DNA of 34,659 nucleotides from JAGPHI01 sp036661035 (GTDB taxonomy: Bacteria > Bacillota > Clostridia > Oscillospirales > Ruminococcaceae): the NCBI GenBank assembly GCA_036661035.1, contig JAVWZM010000019.1, positions 1 through 34,659 of the forward strand, written 5' to 3'. The position numbers and the translations under genes are program-made. The notes below the pieces were generated by a model that made no database searches, was not told where the DNA came from, and saw nothing but the letters and a program-made list of their open reading frames with translations. Shown in pieces: positions 7,946 through 14,875 of this stretch (position 1 is the first letter of the stretch; each line of letters opens with the position of its first letter).

Positions 7946-8251
7946 TTATATTCTGCCCAAAATATAGAACGTTAGCACACATATTACGCATAGCAAAAAT
8001 AATGCATGATAGAAAAATACGGCTCTTGCCAAGGCACGGCGGCTTTCGTTAGTATAAGTAAAATAGCCCATAATAATACAAACAAATGCACCGATTACAG
8101 GCAGGGACATTACAAAGAGATAAAACACATATTTTGATGTGTTTATTTCCGCCGTTTTGCGTTCGGGAGTGGCGGGCTTTACCCTTGTGCCGCAGGCAGT
8201 GCAAAAGCTATTTCCCTGTAATATAGGTGCCGAGCATTGTGGGCAATTCAT
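7946..8251 (-). CDS. Small zinc-ribbon membrane protein
   Basis: Protein of 101 residues. An N-terminal zinc ribbon is formed by CPQC (residues 4-7) and CTAC (17-20), followed by a short basic linker and two transmembrane helices (about 42-65 and 77-98), with the ribbon on the cytosolic side by the positive-inside rule. This layout is frequent in Firmicutes proteins of unknown role. The start has AAGGAGATG upstream. It begins 15 bases after the stop of the Lrp-family regulator on the same strand, so the two are probably co-transcribed. Confidence 0.85.
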   Translation of the reverse strand: MNCPQCSAPILQGNSFCTACGTRVKPATPERKTAEINTSKYVFYLFVMSLPVIGAFVCIIMGYFTYTNESRRALARAVFFYHALFLLCVICVLTFYILGRI

Positions 8252-8266
8252 ACTACTTCATCTCCT

Positions 8267-8698
8267 TTAATTTTCCGCTATGGGCCTATCTATGGGCGTA
8301 GAAAGGATAATTTGGGTGCTTGTTTGCCCAAGCTTTTGCAAATTGTTTATTAAATCCTCCAGCTTTTGCATGTTCTCGCAGCACACGCGCACCATGTAGC
8401 TATAACTGCCCGTAACATGAAAGCAGTGCATCACGTCATTGCGGCTTTCTACCAAATTGAAAAAATATTGCCTTTCGCTTGTGGGCACGGAAATATTTAT
8501 CAGCGCGTCCACCTTGGTGCCACCGGGCAGCCTGCCCTCTATAACAGTATACCCCGCAATAACGCCCACGCGCTCCATGCGGTGTATGCGCTCGCTTACG
8601 GCAGGGCTTGTAAGCGACACACGCTTTGCTATTTCCTTTACGGGCATGCGCCCATTTGTGCGCAAAAGGGCAAGAATATCGCGGTCTATCGCGTCCAT
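8267..8698 (-). CDS. Lrp/AsnC family transcriptional regulator
   Basis: Regulator of 143 residues, the usual length for Lrp/AsnC. An N-terminal helix-turn-helix (residues 4-52: DRDILALLRTNGR, IAKRVSLTSPAVSERIHRME, then GVIAGYTV) precedes the RAM ligand domain (about 66-140), which has the HCFHVTGSYSYMVRV stretch that binds amino acids in this family. Members usually form octamers and sense leucine or other amino acids. It heads a possible three-gene unit with the zinc-ribbon and lipoprotein genes. A consensus promoter lies at 8799-8826 and AT-rich repeated TTAAATGCA boxes nearby (8764-8772, 8810-8818) may be autoregulatory sites. Confidence 0.93.
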   Translation of the reverse strand: MDAIDRDILALLRTNGRMPVKEIAKRVSLTSPAVSERIHRMERVGVIAGYTVIEGRLPGGTKVDALINISVPTSERQYFFNLVESRNDVMHCFHVTGSYSYMVRVCCENMQKLEDLINNLQKLGQTSTQIILSTPIDRPIAEN

Positions 8699-8798
8699 TG
8701 CTGTACCTTCTTTACTTTAAATTTAATTATTTTAAAGTGAAATTCCGTTAAAACCTTATTTGCTTTAAATGCATTGCAATTATAAGCTGTTTATATTA

Positions 8799-8826
8799 AT
8801 TATATAACGTTAAATGCAATTTGCAA
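8799..8826 (-). promoter_or_regulatory. Promoter of the Lrp-family gene
   Basis: On the minus strand TTGCAA, a 16-base spacer and TATAAT, about 100 bases before the start. The spacer holds one of two TTAAATGCA direct repeats, so the regulator might bind here. Confidence 0.65.
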
Positions 8827-8860
8827 GCTATTTATTTAAACAAAATATAAGAAAGCACGC

Positions 8861-8888
8861 TTGACAAGTAAAGTAAAAAGAGTAAAAT
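8861..8888 (+). promoter_or_regulatory. Promoter facing a gene-free stretch
   Basis: TTGACA (8861-8866), a 16-base spacer and TAAAAT (8883-8888) on the plus strand. No open reading frame follows in this direction; the next signal is the terminator at 8977-9018. Both hexamers overlap the arms of the inverted repeat at 8866-8955. Confidence 0.6.
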
Positions 8889-8955
8889 GATACCTGTAGT
8901 CAAGCTACGCATAAGTATTACTTATGTCTTATTTTACTTATAACTTACTTTACTT
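8866..8955. repeat. Nested inverted repeat in the lrp upstream region
   Basis: Outer arms AAGTAAAGTAA (8866-8876) and its exact complement (8945-8955); inner arms AGTAAAAT (8881-8888) and its exact complement (8931-8938). The centre holds two further hairpins: GTAG-TCAAG-CTAC (8896-8908) and CATAAGT-ATT-ACTTATG (8910-8926). No coding capacity is seen. It could be a miniature mobile element or a regulator-binding structure. Confidence 0.7.
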
Positions 8956-9010
8956 ATACTTTCCCACCCCTCTTGTAAAAGGAGCTGCCATACGGCAGCT
9001 CCTTTTACTC
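8895..9010 (+). ncRNA. Candidate small RNA of about 115 nt
   Basis: Predicted from a promoter (8861-8888) followed, without an open reading frame, by two small hairpins and a very strong terminator (8977-9018). The 480-base interval between the Lrp gene and the glycosidase-like gene holds no other supported gene. The transcript has not been matched to a known RNA family; it would not be a riboswitch for a neighbour, as both flanking genes are on the other strand. Start point estimated from the -10 position. Confidence 0.4.
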
Positions 9011-9018
9011 TTTTTATA
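8977..9018 (+). terminator. Strong Rho-independent terminator
   Basis: Perfect 13-base stem AAAAGGAGCTGCC / GGCAGCTCCTTTT with a four-base loop ATAC, then ACTCTTTTTAT. Reading the minus strand, the same hairpin is followed by a short T-containing tract, but nothing upstream on that strand needs it except the glycosidase-like gene, 160 bases away. Confidence 0.85.
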
Positions 9019-9103
9019 AACATATAGCAATGTGCAATATTGCACACATAAGATACGCTACTTCTTATCTGCTCTGTTTTATTGCTCTCTCCACGTGCAA
9101 AAC

Positions 9104-9149
9104 TCGCGAAATCGCGGCGGTCAAGACCGCCGCCTACAATGTATTGCTT
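9104..9149 (-). repeat. REP-like palindrome, GTCTTGAC family copy 2
   Basis: On the minus strand ATTGTAGGCGGCGGTCTTGA continues to a perfect 9-base-arm palindrome (9114-9133, GCGGCGGTC-TT-GACCGCCGC). It matches the repeats at 951-982 and 24762-24797. It lacks a following T run, so it is not a simple terminator. Confidence 0.7.
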
Positions 9150-9178
9150 TAGCCGTGCATGTGCAATATACCTATATT

Positions 9179-10372
9179 TTATTTTACAACCGCGCTTACA
9201 TAGCCTGCCCCATGGGCATAGCTTGTTGCCGCCTGTAGTGCCTCGCCTGTAAGCTTGCCATTTGACACACGCATAGCAACTGCATTTATGCCGTTTTGCT
9301 GTGCTTTAGAAAATGCCGCGTCAAGCAAAGCTGTATCTAAGGTATCTACACCGTCCTTGCTTGCAACACTCTCGGCAAAATCCAGTAAAACATTTTTTGC
9401 GCCAAGCTTTAGCGGGCTTATTACAGTAGTGGCGTCGCCGTCTTTAATAGCGCCTGTGGCAGAATATTCAAACCAGCACACTGCGCCCTTATCCTCGCAA
9501 AGCTTTTGCCACGCGGCAACGCAATCTGTAAGAACATTTTCCTTGCTGCGCTTATCCTCGCCCTGACGATATCCTGCAAGGTCCAGCCCAAAGCCGCTTG
9601 GAAACTGCACGCCCTGCAAAATTACTTCTTTAAAGCCAAATCCAAGCACCTCGGCGATAATATCGTTTATATATGTGTTTGCCTCTTTGGAATATGGGTT
9701 AAGCCATGGCACTCCGCCAAGCTCCGCCTTATTATTCAGCCACAAAAAGCCGTCTTGCCCCATATAAGTTACAGCCATGCCGCGGTTTTGCTGTGGGGCG
9801 TTGGCATCTTTAAATGCGGATATTGCCGCTACGGGTATAACGCCGTTTTCCTCTATTGCCTTTACTATTGCGGCGGCGTCGATAGTGCTGGTGGAGATGT
9901 TTGCAGATGCGCCAAAAACTGATGACGGATAATAAATAAATCCTCGCTCGTCTTTTAGTGTAAGAACGGCGGCTTTTATGCCCTCAGCGGCAAGATTTTT
10001 TGCGGTTTGCGCCGCGCGCTCAGGTGTATCTACAGAAGAAAGGCTTACATATGCCCAGTTTCCGTTGCTATTTGCAACAGGCGCCACAGCCGGTGTGCTT
10101 TCGGGCGCTACACTTTCCGGTGCTGTGCTTACGGAATTAGGTACAGATGAAGTTATGCTTGAGGACGAGGGCGTGCTGCCGGAATTTTTTATTGAATACC
10201 ACAGCTTAGCGCCAAGGTCTATTCCCGGCTTAGCCAAAAGCCAGCCCGCAGCAAAAAGTACAAGCAAAAAAATAGCAAAAATAACTATTTTCCTTATTAC
10301 AAGGCTACGCTCTGCCTGCCCATTAAAGCTGCGTCTGTATCTTTTTATTTTTTGCGCTTTGCGCTGTTTCAC
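9179..10372 (-). CDS. Membrane-anchored DUF4015-like glycosidase-fold protein
   Basis: Protein of 397 residues: basic N-terminus, one transmembrane anchor (27-47), a Ser/Pro-rich linker (63-105) and an extracellular TIM-barrel-like domain resembling DUF4015 putative glycoside hydrolases. Matching blocks are KAAVLTLKDERGFIYYPS (133-150), VAAISAFKDANAP (181-193), GVPWLNPYSKEANTYI (220-235) and GFKEVILQGVQFP (246-258). In DUF4015 the last block usually reads DEIQFDYVRFP; here the acidic residue of that strand is absent (ILQGVQFP), so activity may be lost. Start is a GTG with AAGGGGAG eight bases upstream. It begins 22 bases after rnfA and is probably the last gene of the Rnf-like operon. Confidence 0.75.
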   Translation of the reverse strand: MKQRKAQKIKRYRRSFNGQAERSLVIRKIVIFAIFLLVLFAAGWLLAKPGIDLGAKLWYSIKNSGSTPSSSSITSSVPNSVSTAPESVAPESTPAVAPVANSNGNWAYVSLSSVDTPERAAQTAKNLAAEGIKAAVLTLKDERGFIYYPSSVFGASANISTSTIDAAAIVKAIEENGVIPVAAISAFKDANAPQQNRGMAVTYMGQDGFLWLNNKAELGGVPWLNPYSKEANTYINDIIAEVLGFGFKEVILQGVQFPSGFGLDLAGYRQGEDKRSKENVLTDCVAAWQKLCEDKGAVCWFEYSATGAIKDGDATTVISPLKLGAKNVLLDFAESVASKDGVDTLDTALLDAAFSKAQQNGINAVAMRVSNGKLTGEALQAATSYAHGAGYVSAVVK

Positions 10373-10394
10373 GCCGTCATCTCCCCTTGCTTTA

Positions 10395-11006
10395 TTAGAA
10401 TGTAATCATGTGGCCTGTAAAGCCATAGATTGCCAATGCCAATATACCAATATATATCAGCGTAATAGGCAGCCCCTTAAATGTGGTTGGCACACTGCGG
10501 CTTTGCAGCTTGCGCTGCCCCTCGGTAACTATTACCACGGCAAGCACATAGCCCATGCCGCTGCCAAGGGCAAAACCCAAGGTTTGTAAAAGAGTAAAAT
10601 TTTGCATGGTGGTAATGAATAATGTGCCTAAAATGCAGCAGTTAAACGTTGCCATGGGTAAAACAGCCACCACGTTTTTGGCACTTTCCATTTTAAATAC
10701 AAATACAAGTACGCCCAAAACTATAAAAAACGCCACTGCGCTGCAAAGCACAAGCACCAACGGGCGAATATACGCCTTAAAGGAAAGGCGCACAAGAAAC
10801 AGGTTTACAAAATACGCAAGTGGTGCGGAAATAATTTGGATAAAGCACAAAAGCGCGCCGAAGGTAATGCTGTCTACAGTTGTGTCGTCTACAAGCTTTA
10901 CAAGACGGCTTACACCGAGCGAGCGCGAAAAAACCGCATTTTGCGCAAAAACCGCAATAACCGCATACAAGAAAAACTCTCCGAGGGATTTAAACACATC
11001 AAGCAT
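10395..11006 (-). CDS. RnfA-like membrane protein with only one of two cluster cysteines
   Basis: Integral membrane protein of 203 residues with six helices, homologous to RnfA (Rnf-Nqr family). ATFNCCILGTL (119-129) matches the RnfA TTNCAVLG motif and KGLPITLIYIGILAL (177-191) its C-terminal block. In RnfA/RnfE and NqrD/NqrE, two cysteines per subunit hold a [2Fe-2S] cluster in the membrane. Here the second is kept (C123), but the first, normally in GICPF, is replaced by serine (SLGVSRL, S33). Start overlaps the rnfE stop by eight bases. Third gene of an rnfD-rnfE-rnfA group that lacks rnfB, rnfC and rnfG. Homology secure; electron transfer doubtful. Confidence 0.85.
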   Translation of the reverse strand: MLDVFKSLGEFFLYAVIAVFAQNAVFSRSLGVSRLVKLVDDTTVDSITFGALLCFIQIISAPLAYFVNLFLVRLSFKAYIRPLVLVLCSAVAFFIVLGVLVFVFKMESAKNVVAVLPMATFNCCILGTLFITTMQNFTLLQTLGFALGSGMGYVLAVVIVTEGQRKLQSRSVPTTFKGLPITLIYIGILALAIYGFTGHMITF

Positions 11007-11655
11007 TTGTTTTCTTCGCCCCCATATTTATCTTTTTCTTGAATAAATTTACTCCGCTGCGCCACACAGCTATCAAAATCCCCAGTAGAATAAACCCGCC
11101 AAAGGGCAACTTGATAAATGGCAAAATCGGTGTTTTCGCCATTTCAATGCCATAAAGAGTGCCATACGCCAAAAATTCGCGCAGAGCGCCCATAATCATA
11201 ATAATCATAATATATCCGCACGCCGTTAAAAAGCCCTTTCGTGCCGCTGTTGAAAGGCGTTCCTTTTGCGGACGTTCGTAGCGTTTTATAATAATAGGAT
11301 CCACAACTAAAAGCGGAAGATATAAGCCCACATTGGCAACATCTGCGCTTGGATACAAAATGTTAATAATATAAAGCACGCCGATATACAAAGTGGCGGC
11401 TGTTAAAGAATAGGTAAGTCCGCGAAATCGAAAATACGAAAATCTGCTTAAAAACGCCGCCACAACACGGGTGGGCATAAGCAAAAGCAAAACCGCCATT
11501 GATAGTATAACCGCATTTTTCATGCTTGTTGCCGCCACTACTATTGGCGCCAGCCCAAGCCCCTGCATAATTACAGGGTTATTTAAGAACATGCGGTCTT
11601 TATGGGCAATATGCTCCATATTATCCGCGTAATATTTCAGCTTTTCATTGTTCAC
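10999..11655 (-). CDS. RnfE-like membrane protein lacking both cluster cysteines
   Basis: Membrane protein of 218 residues, six helices, homologous to RnfE. The N-terminal block NNPVIMQGLGLAPIVVAATS (25-44) corresponds to RnfE NPVLVLLLGLCPTLAVTTS, with the cluster cysteine replaced by alanine (A36). The second block LPLLVVDPIIIKRYE (113-127) corresponds to PLIVVNCIILGRAE, with the cysteine replaced by proline (P120). GALREFLAYGTLYG is retained. The start is GTG at 11655: AGGGGGTG precedes it by seven bases, and it overlaps the rnfD stop by 11 bases. It should pair with the RnfA-like protein as in Rnf, but a [2Fe-2S] cluster cannot be held in the usual way. Confidence 0.85.
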   Translation of the reverse strand: MNNEKLKYYADNMEHIAHKDRMFLNNPVIMQGLGLAPIVVAATSMKNAVILSMAVLLLLMPTRVVAAFLSRFSYFRFRGLTYSLTAATLYIGVLYIINILYPSADVANVGLYLPLLVVDPIIIKRYERPQKERLSTAARKGFLTACGYIMIIMIMGALREFLAYGTLYGIEMAKTPILPFIKLPFGGFILLGILIAVWRSGVNLFKKKINMGAKKTNA

Positions 11656-12649
11656 GGCGTAGCACCCCCTTTTTGTGCGCGGTAAGGCGCATAACCACAC
11701 GGTCGATATATCCCGACAAAGAGTTCACCGCAAGAAGTGCAAAGCAAACGCCTGTTTCATAAGTGCCAAAATAGCGGAACATCATAGTGGCAATGCCTAA
11801 GATTATTCCGTATACAAGGCGAGAAATTTCGTTTTTGGGCAAGGTAACAGGATCGTTAATCAAAAACACCGCCGCAAACAGCATAGCACCGGACAAAAGC
11901 TCGTATTTCAACATTTCTGCACGCGCCGCCACGTTTATCCAAGGCCAAGAAAGCGAGATATCACCAAGGCGAGGGAACAAAAAGGCTATCAGCATGCATA
12001 CCGCCAAAAAGCTTACTGGTGCTGTAAGGGTAATGCGTCTGCGCGCCCACAAATATGCGGCGCACGCCAAAATTACAAGCACCGCCGTTGCTCCCATTGG
12101 CCCTGCGTAATTTCCTAAAATTAAATTAAAAGTGCTTATGTTTGGCAAGCCGCCTGTTTTAAGGGTATGGGCACTGCTTTCGATAAGGGCAAGGCCCTCT
12201 GTTGAAAGCACATGCTCCCAGCCCATGCTGAAGGGCTCTGGGAAAAAGAACACTTCCTTTGGCCAGCTTACCGCCGCCACCGCATAGCCAAGTGCCGCAG
12301 GGCTGAACGGGTATGCCCCATAGCCGCCAAACGCCGCTTTGCCTATAAACACCGCTATGGCAACGCTTGCTATAACCACGTAATAGTTTACGCTTGCCGG
12401 CAGCATCATCACCAGTACAAGGCTGAACGCCACAGAGCTGTTTTCGGTTTTGTCGTATTTAATATGGCGCAAAATCGCCACAATTCTATCGCATATTATG
12501 GCTGTAACTATAGCCACAGCACAAATAGCCGCAGGGCGCGGCCCGTACAAATAACAAGCCATCGCCAAAAGCGGCAAAATCATACATATTGTATCTCTAC
12601 CTGTTTCGTAGCCCTCGTGTATAGGAGGACGCACAGCTGCACTGCTCAA
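11645..12649 (-). CDS. RnfD-like membrane protein without an SGAT flavinylation motif
   Basis: Membrane protein of 334 residues homologous to RnfD/NqrB. Conserved blocks are SSVAFSLVLVMMLPASVNYY (71-90), FIGKAAFGGYGAYPFSPAALGY (101-122) and ILGNYAGPMGATA (177-189). RnfD normally carries FMN on the threonine of an SGAT-type motif just before a LKAGG stretch; at that place this protein has SSAHTLKTGG (158-167), with histidine in the threonine position, unless the adjacent T162 substitutes. Start is TTG with GAGG seven bases upstream; no better start is seen. First gene of the minimal Rnf-like operon. Conventional coupling of ferredoxin oxidation to ion pumping is unlikely with these genes alone. 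Confidence 0.85.
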   Translation of the reverse strand: MSSAAVRPPIHEGYETGRDTICMILPLLAMACYLYGPRPAAICAVAIVTAIICDRIVAILRHIKYDKTENSSVAFSLVLVMMLPASVNYYVVIASVAIAVFIGKAAFGGYGAYPFSPAALGYAVAAVSWPKEVFFFPEPFSMGWEHVLSTEGLALIESSAHTLKTGGLPNISTFNLILGNYAGPMGATAVLVILACAAYLWARRRITLTAPVSFLAVCMLIAFLFPRLGDISLSWPWINVAARAEMLKYELLSGAMLFAAVFLINDPVTLPKNEISRLVYGIILGIATMMFRYFGTYETGVCFALLAVNSLSGYIDRVVMRLTAHKKGVLRREQ

Positions 12650-12767
12650 ATATAAGCCTCATTTCATGGGATTTATTTTACATAAGCATAGGCATAAAAT
12701 TAAAGTACCGATTTACAATATTTGAACTACAAATATACAATATTTTTAAATTTTATGCAACGCTATT

Positions 12768-13424
12768 TCAATCCGCCGTTAAATTATGCAATGCCTCAAT
12801 TACCTTACATGGTTCCTTTGCCGCAAATATGGCACTGCCTGCCACCAAAATATCGGCACCTGCGTCTGCGCATATTTTCCCTGTGTTTTCGTCTATGCCG
12901 CCGTCTACTTCTATCCATGTAGTTAGCTTGCGGCTGTTTATCTCCTTGCGCAATAGCTTTATCTTTTCCTGTGCCATGGGCATAAACCTTTGTCCGCCAA
13001 AGCCCGGCTCTACGCTCATCACCAGCACCATATCTATATCGCTAAGATACGGAAAAACCTCGCTTACAGGCGTATCGGGCTTAATGCTGACGCCTACCTT
13101 TATATTATGGGCACGAATTTCTTTTATTATTTCCGATACATTTTCTGCCGCTTCAAGATGAAAGGTAAGCAAGGACGCGCCTGCCTTTGCAAAGGCATCT
13201 ACATACCGAATAGGCTCGTTTATCATCAAATGCACGTCGTAAAACGCATCAATGTTTTTAGACAAGGATTGCAGCACCGGTATCCCTATTGATATATTAG
13301 GTACAAAAGCGCCGTCCATTACGTCGATATGCAGCATGTCTGCGCCGCCATCAAGCACCATGCGACACTGGGCACCAAGGCAAGTAAAATCTGCCGCTAA
13401 GACAGACGGTGAAACTCGAACCAA
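12768..13424 (-). CDS. rpe: Ribulose-phosphate 3-epimerase
   Basis: Interconverts ribulose 5-phosphate and xylulose 5-phosphate in the pentose phosphate pathway; cytosolic TIM barrel, 218 residues. Family motifs are complete: VSPSVLAADF near the N-terminus, LHIDVMDGAFVPN (metal and base), YDVHLMI, VMSVEPGFGGQRF, and the phosphate site VDGGI followed by AGADILVAGSAIF. The start is taken as TTG at 13424, which gives VRVSPSVLAADF and has AGGA nine bases upstream; a GTG at 13433 is closer to that site and less likely. It sits alone between the Rnf-like operon and the HtrA-like gene. Confidence 0.95.
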   Translation of the reverse strand: MVRVSPSVLAADFTCLGAQCRMVLDGGADMLHIDVMDGAFVPNISIGIPVLQSLSKNIDAFYDVHLMINEPIRYVDAFAKAGASLLTFHLEAAENVSEIIKEIRAHNIKVGVSIKPDTPVSEVFPYLSDIDMVLVMSVEPGFGGQRFMPMAQEKIKLLRKEINSRKLTTWIEVDGGIDENTGKICADAGADILVAGSAIFAAKEPCKVIEALHNLTAD

Positions 13425-13557
13425 ATTAAACACGTCCTAAATTTAAGAATAAGGCGGCGCAATGCAGCAGTATTGTTATAATGTTTTAAACTATTTCTGC
13501 CGCGCTAAATGCCACCGTAAGCATATATTTTACATTATATAACCAAAAAAATCAAAT

Positions 13558-14727
13558 TTACTTACTGTTTCCTAAAAGCACCACTTTATATTCCTGTGTT
13601 TCAAGGGTTTCCAGCTTGCAAATAAGCACAGAAACGCTATCGCCTTCTTGGTGCTTTTGCACTTCCCGAACAAGCTCTTTTGTGGAATTTACCTCCACAT
13701 TATCTATTGCAAAAATAAAATCTCCGGGCCTTATACCGTGCTTTGAAAGGCCGCATTTTTCGGATATGCTGTTAATCATCACACCGTTTGTGGGCAAGCG
13801 AAACGCCGCACATTCAGCGTCGCTTATTTCCTCTGCCATTACGCCAAGCGCCGCACGCGGCACATAGCCGAGGGTTATGATATAATCCGTAGCTTGCTTT
13901 ATGCACGAGGAAGGGATTGCAAAGCCTACAGCGCCGCCCTCCCATTCGCCATATGGCGTGCTTATGCCTATTACCTGCCCATATATATTAAGCAGTGCGC
14001 AGCCGTAATTGCCGCCTGCCAAGGCTCTGTCTACCTGTATTAGGCCCGATAAATGAACTATGCCGCCCTCTGTGTTTACTTCCACATCTCTTGAAAGCCC
14101 CGATATCATACCCTCGGAAAGGCTGCCTGAAAAAGCTCCGTCTGCCGTGCCTATAGAAAGCACTCTGTCCCCTATTTGCAAAGCATCTGTATCTGCAAAT
14201 GTTGCCGCTGTAAGCTTTTGCGTCGGCTCTACGCTTATTACGGCAAGGCCGCTGTAATTATCTGCGGCCACCATAATAGCCGTAAGCTCCTCGCCGCTTT
14301 GCAAAACCACCTTGCAATATTCAGCGTTTGCCAGCAAATAAGAGCTTGTAACTATCATGCCGTCGTCGCTTATGATAATGCCCGTGCCTGCACTTTGCCA
14401 CTGTGGAGAGTCCTTGTAAAGCAGCATGATATCCACCACGCTTTCCACAGCGCCCCTATAAATTGCGCTGTTTGTAAGAGCGCCGTTTTCCAAAGGCTCT
14501 TTTTGCAGCTCTACAATTTTATCCGGCTTATAAAAACCCTCTTGCGGCTCTTGTGGTAAAATGCTGTTTTGCATCTGTGTCATAGGCGGCATTTGCCTGT
14601 TGTTTATCATAACAGCGCACACGAATAAAAGCGTGATGCATAATAACGCAAAAAGCAAAAACAGCAACGCACAAATGCCGCTTACATATTTTGCTATGGC
14701 ATTTTTATTTTTATTATGTTTTTCCAT
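13558..14727 (-). CDS. HtrA-like PDZ protein lacking the catalytic triad (pseudoprotease)
   Basis: Protein of 389 residues: one transmembrane anchor (about 12-41), a trypsin-like S1C domain (90-275) and a C-terminal PDZ domain (285-385). The HtrA fold is clear from GTGIIISDDGMIVTSS, FADTDALQIGDRVLSIG, LIQVDRALAGGNYGCALLN and GFAIPSS. All three catalytic residues are changed: histidine of TNNHV is Y130 (TSSYL), aspartate of TDLAV is G160 (YSGLAV), and serine of GNSGG is Y241 (GNYGC). It should be unable to cleave, but the PDZ could still bind peptides. ATG at 14727 has AAAGGAG upstream, right after a GGGTGC/GCACC hairpin. It lies just downstream of a two-component system on the same strand. 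Confidence 0.9.
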   Translation of the reverse strand: MEKHNKNKNAIAKYVSGICALLFLLFALLCITLLFVCAVMINNRQMPPMTQMQNSILPQEPQEGFYKPDKIVELQKEPLENGALTNSAIYRGAVESVVDIMLLYKDSPQWQSAGTGIIISDDGMIVTSSYLLANAEYCKVVLQSGEELTAIMVAADNYSGLAVISVEPTQKLTAATFADTDALQIGDRVLSIGTADGAFSGSLSEGMISGLSRDVEVNTEGGIVHLSGLIQVDRALAGGNYGCALLNIYGQVIGISTPYGEWEGGAVGFAIPSSCIKQATDYIITLGYVPRAALGVMAEEISDAECAAFRLPTNGVMINSISEKCGLSKHGIRPGDFIFAIDNVEVNSTKELVREVQKHQEGDSVSVLICKLETLETQEYKVVLLGNSK

Positions 14728-14786
14728 AGCGGCTCCTTTGGTGCGTAGCACCCAAAATATGCCTGCGCCTTTGCGCCATGCATATG

Positions 14787-14792
14787 ATTATA
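14787..14792 (-). promoter_or_regulatory. Probable -10 element of the HtrA-like gene
   Basis: TATAAT on the minus strand about 60 bases before the start, with no recognisable -35 at normal spacing, as expected of an activator-dependent promoter. Confidence 0.45.
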
Positions 14793-14840
14793 ATATTAAA
14801 ATGTGACGGTTTATTGAAATTGTATTTTCCAATACTCATG

Positions 14841-14857
14841 CAGCTTTAATTCAGCTT
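14841..14857 (-). promoter_or_regulatory. Direct repeats spaced 11 bases, candidate response-regulator site
   Basis: Two CAGCTT hexamers (14841-14846 and 14852-14857, plus-strand reading) one helical turn apart, between the histidine kinase stop and the HtrA-like gene. This arrangement is typical of OmpR/PhoB-type binding sites, and the promoter downstream lacks a -35 box. The link to the neighbouring regulator is inference. Confidence 0.35.
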
Positions 14858-14875
14858 GATGAATATGAAATCTTA

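Noticed and set aside
9032..9238. Plus-strand ORF of 68 codons after the terminator at 8977-9018
   Set aside because: Runs over the REP-like palindrome and the end of the glycosidase-like gene, with no ribosome binding site.
9978..10589. Plus-strand open frame of about 203 codons across rnfA and the glycosidase-like gene
   Set aside because: Crosses two real genes on the other strand, low-complexity composition, no start signal.
9179..12649. Complete Rnf electron-transport complex
   Set aside because: No RnfB, RnfC or RnfG reading frame is present, and cofactor residues in D, E and A are missing, so the standard complex is not called.
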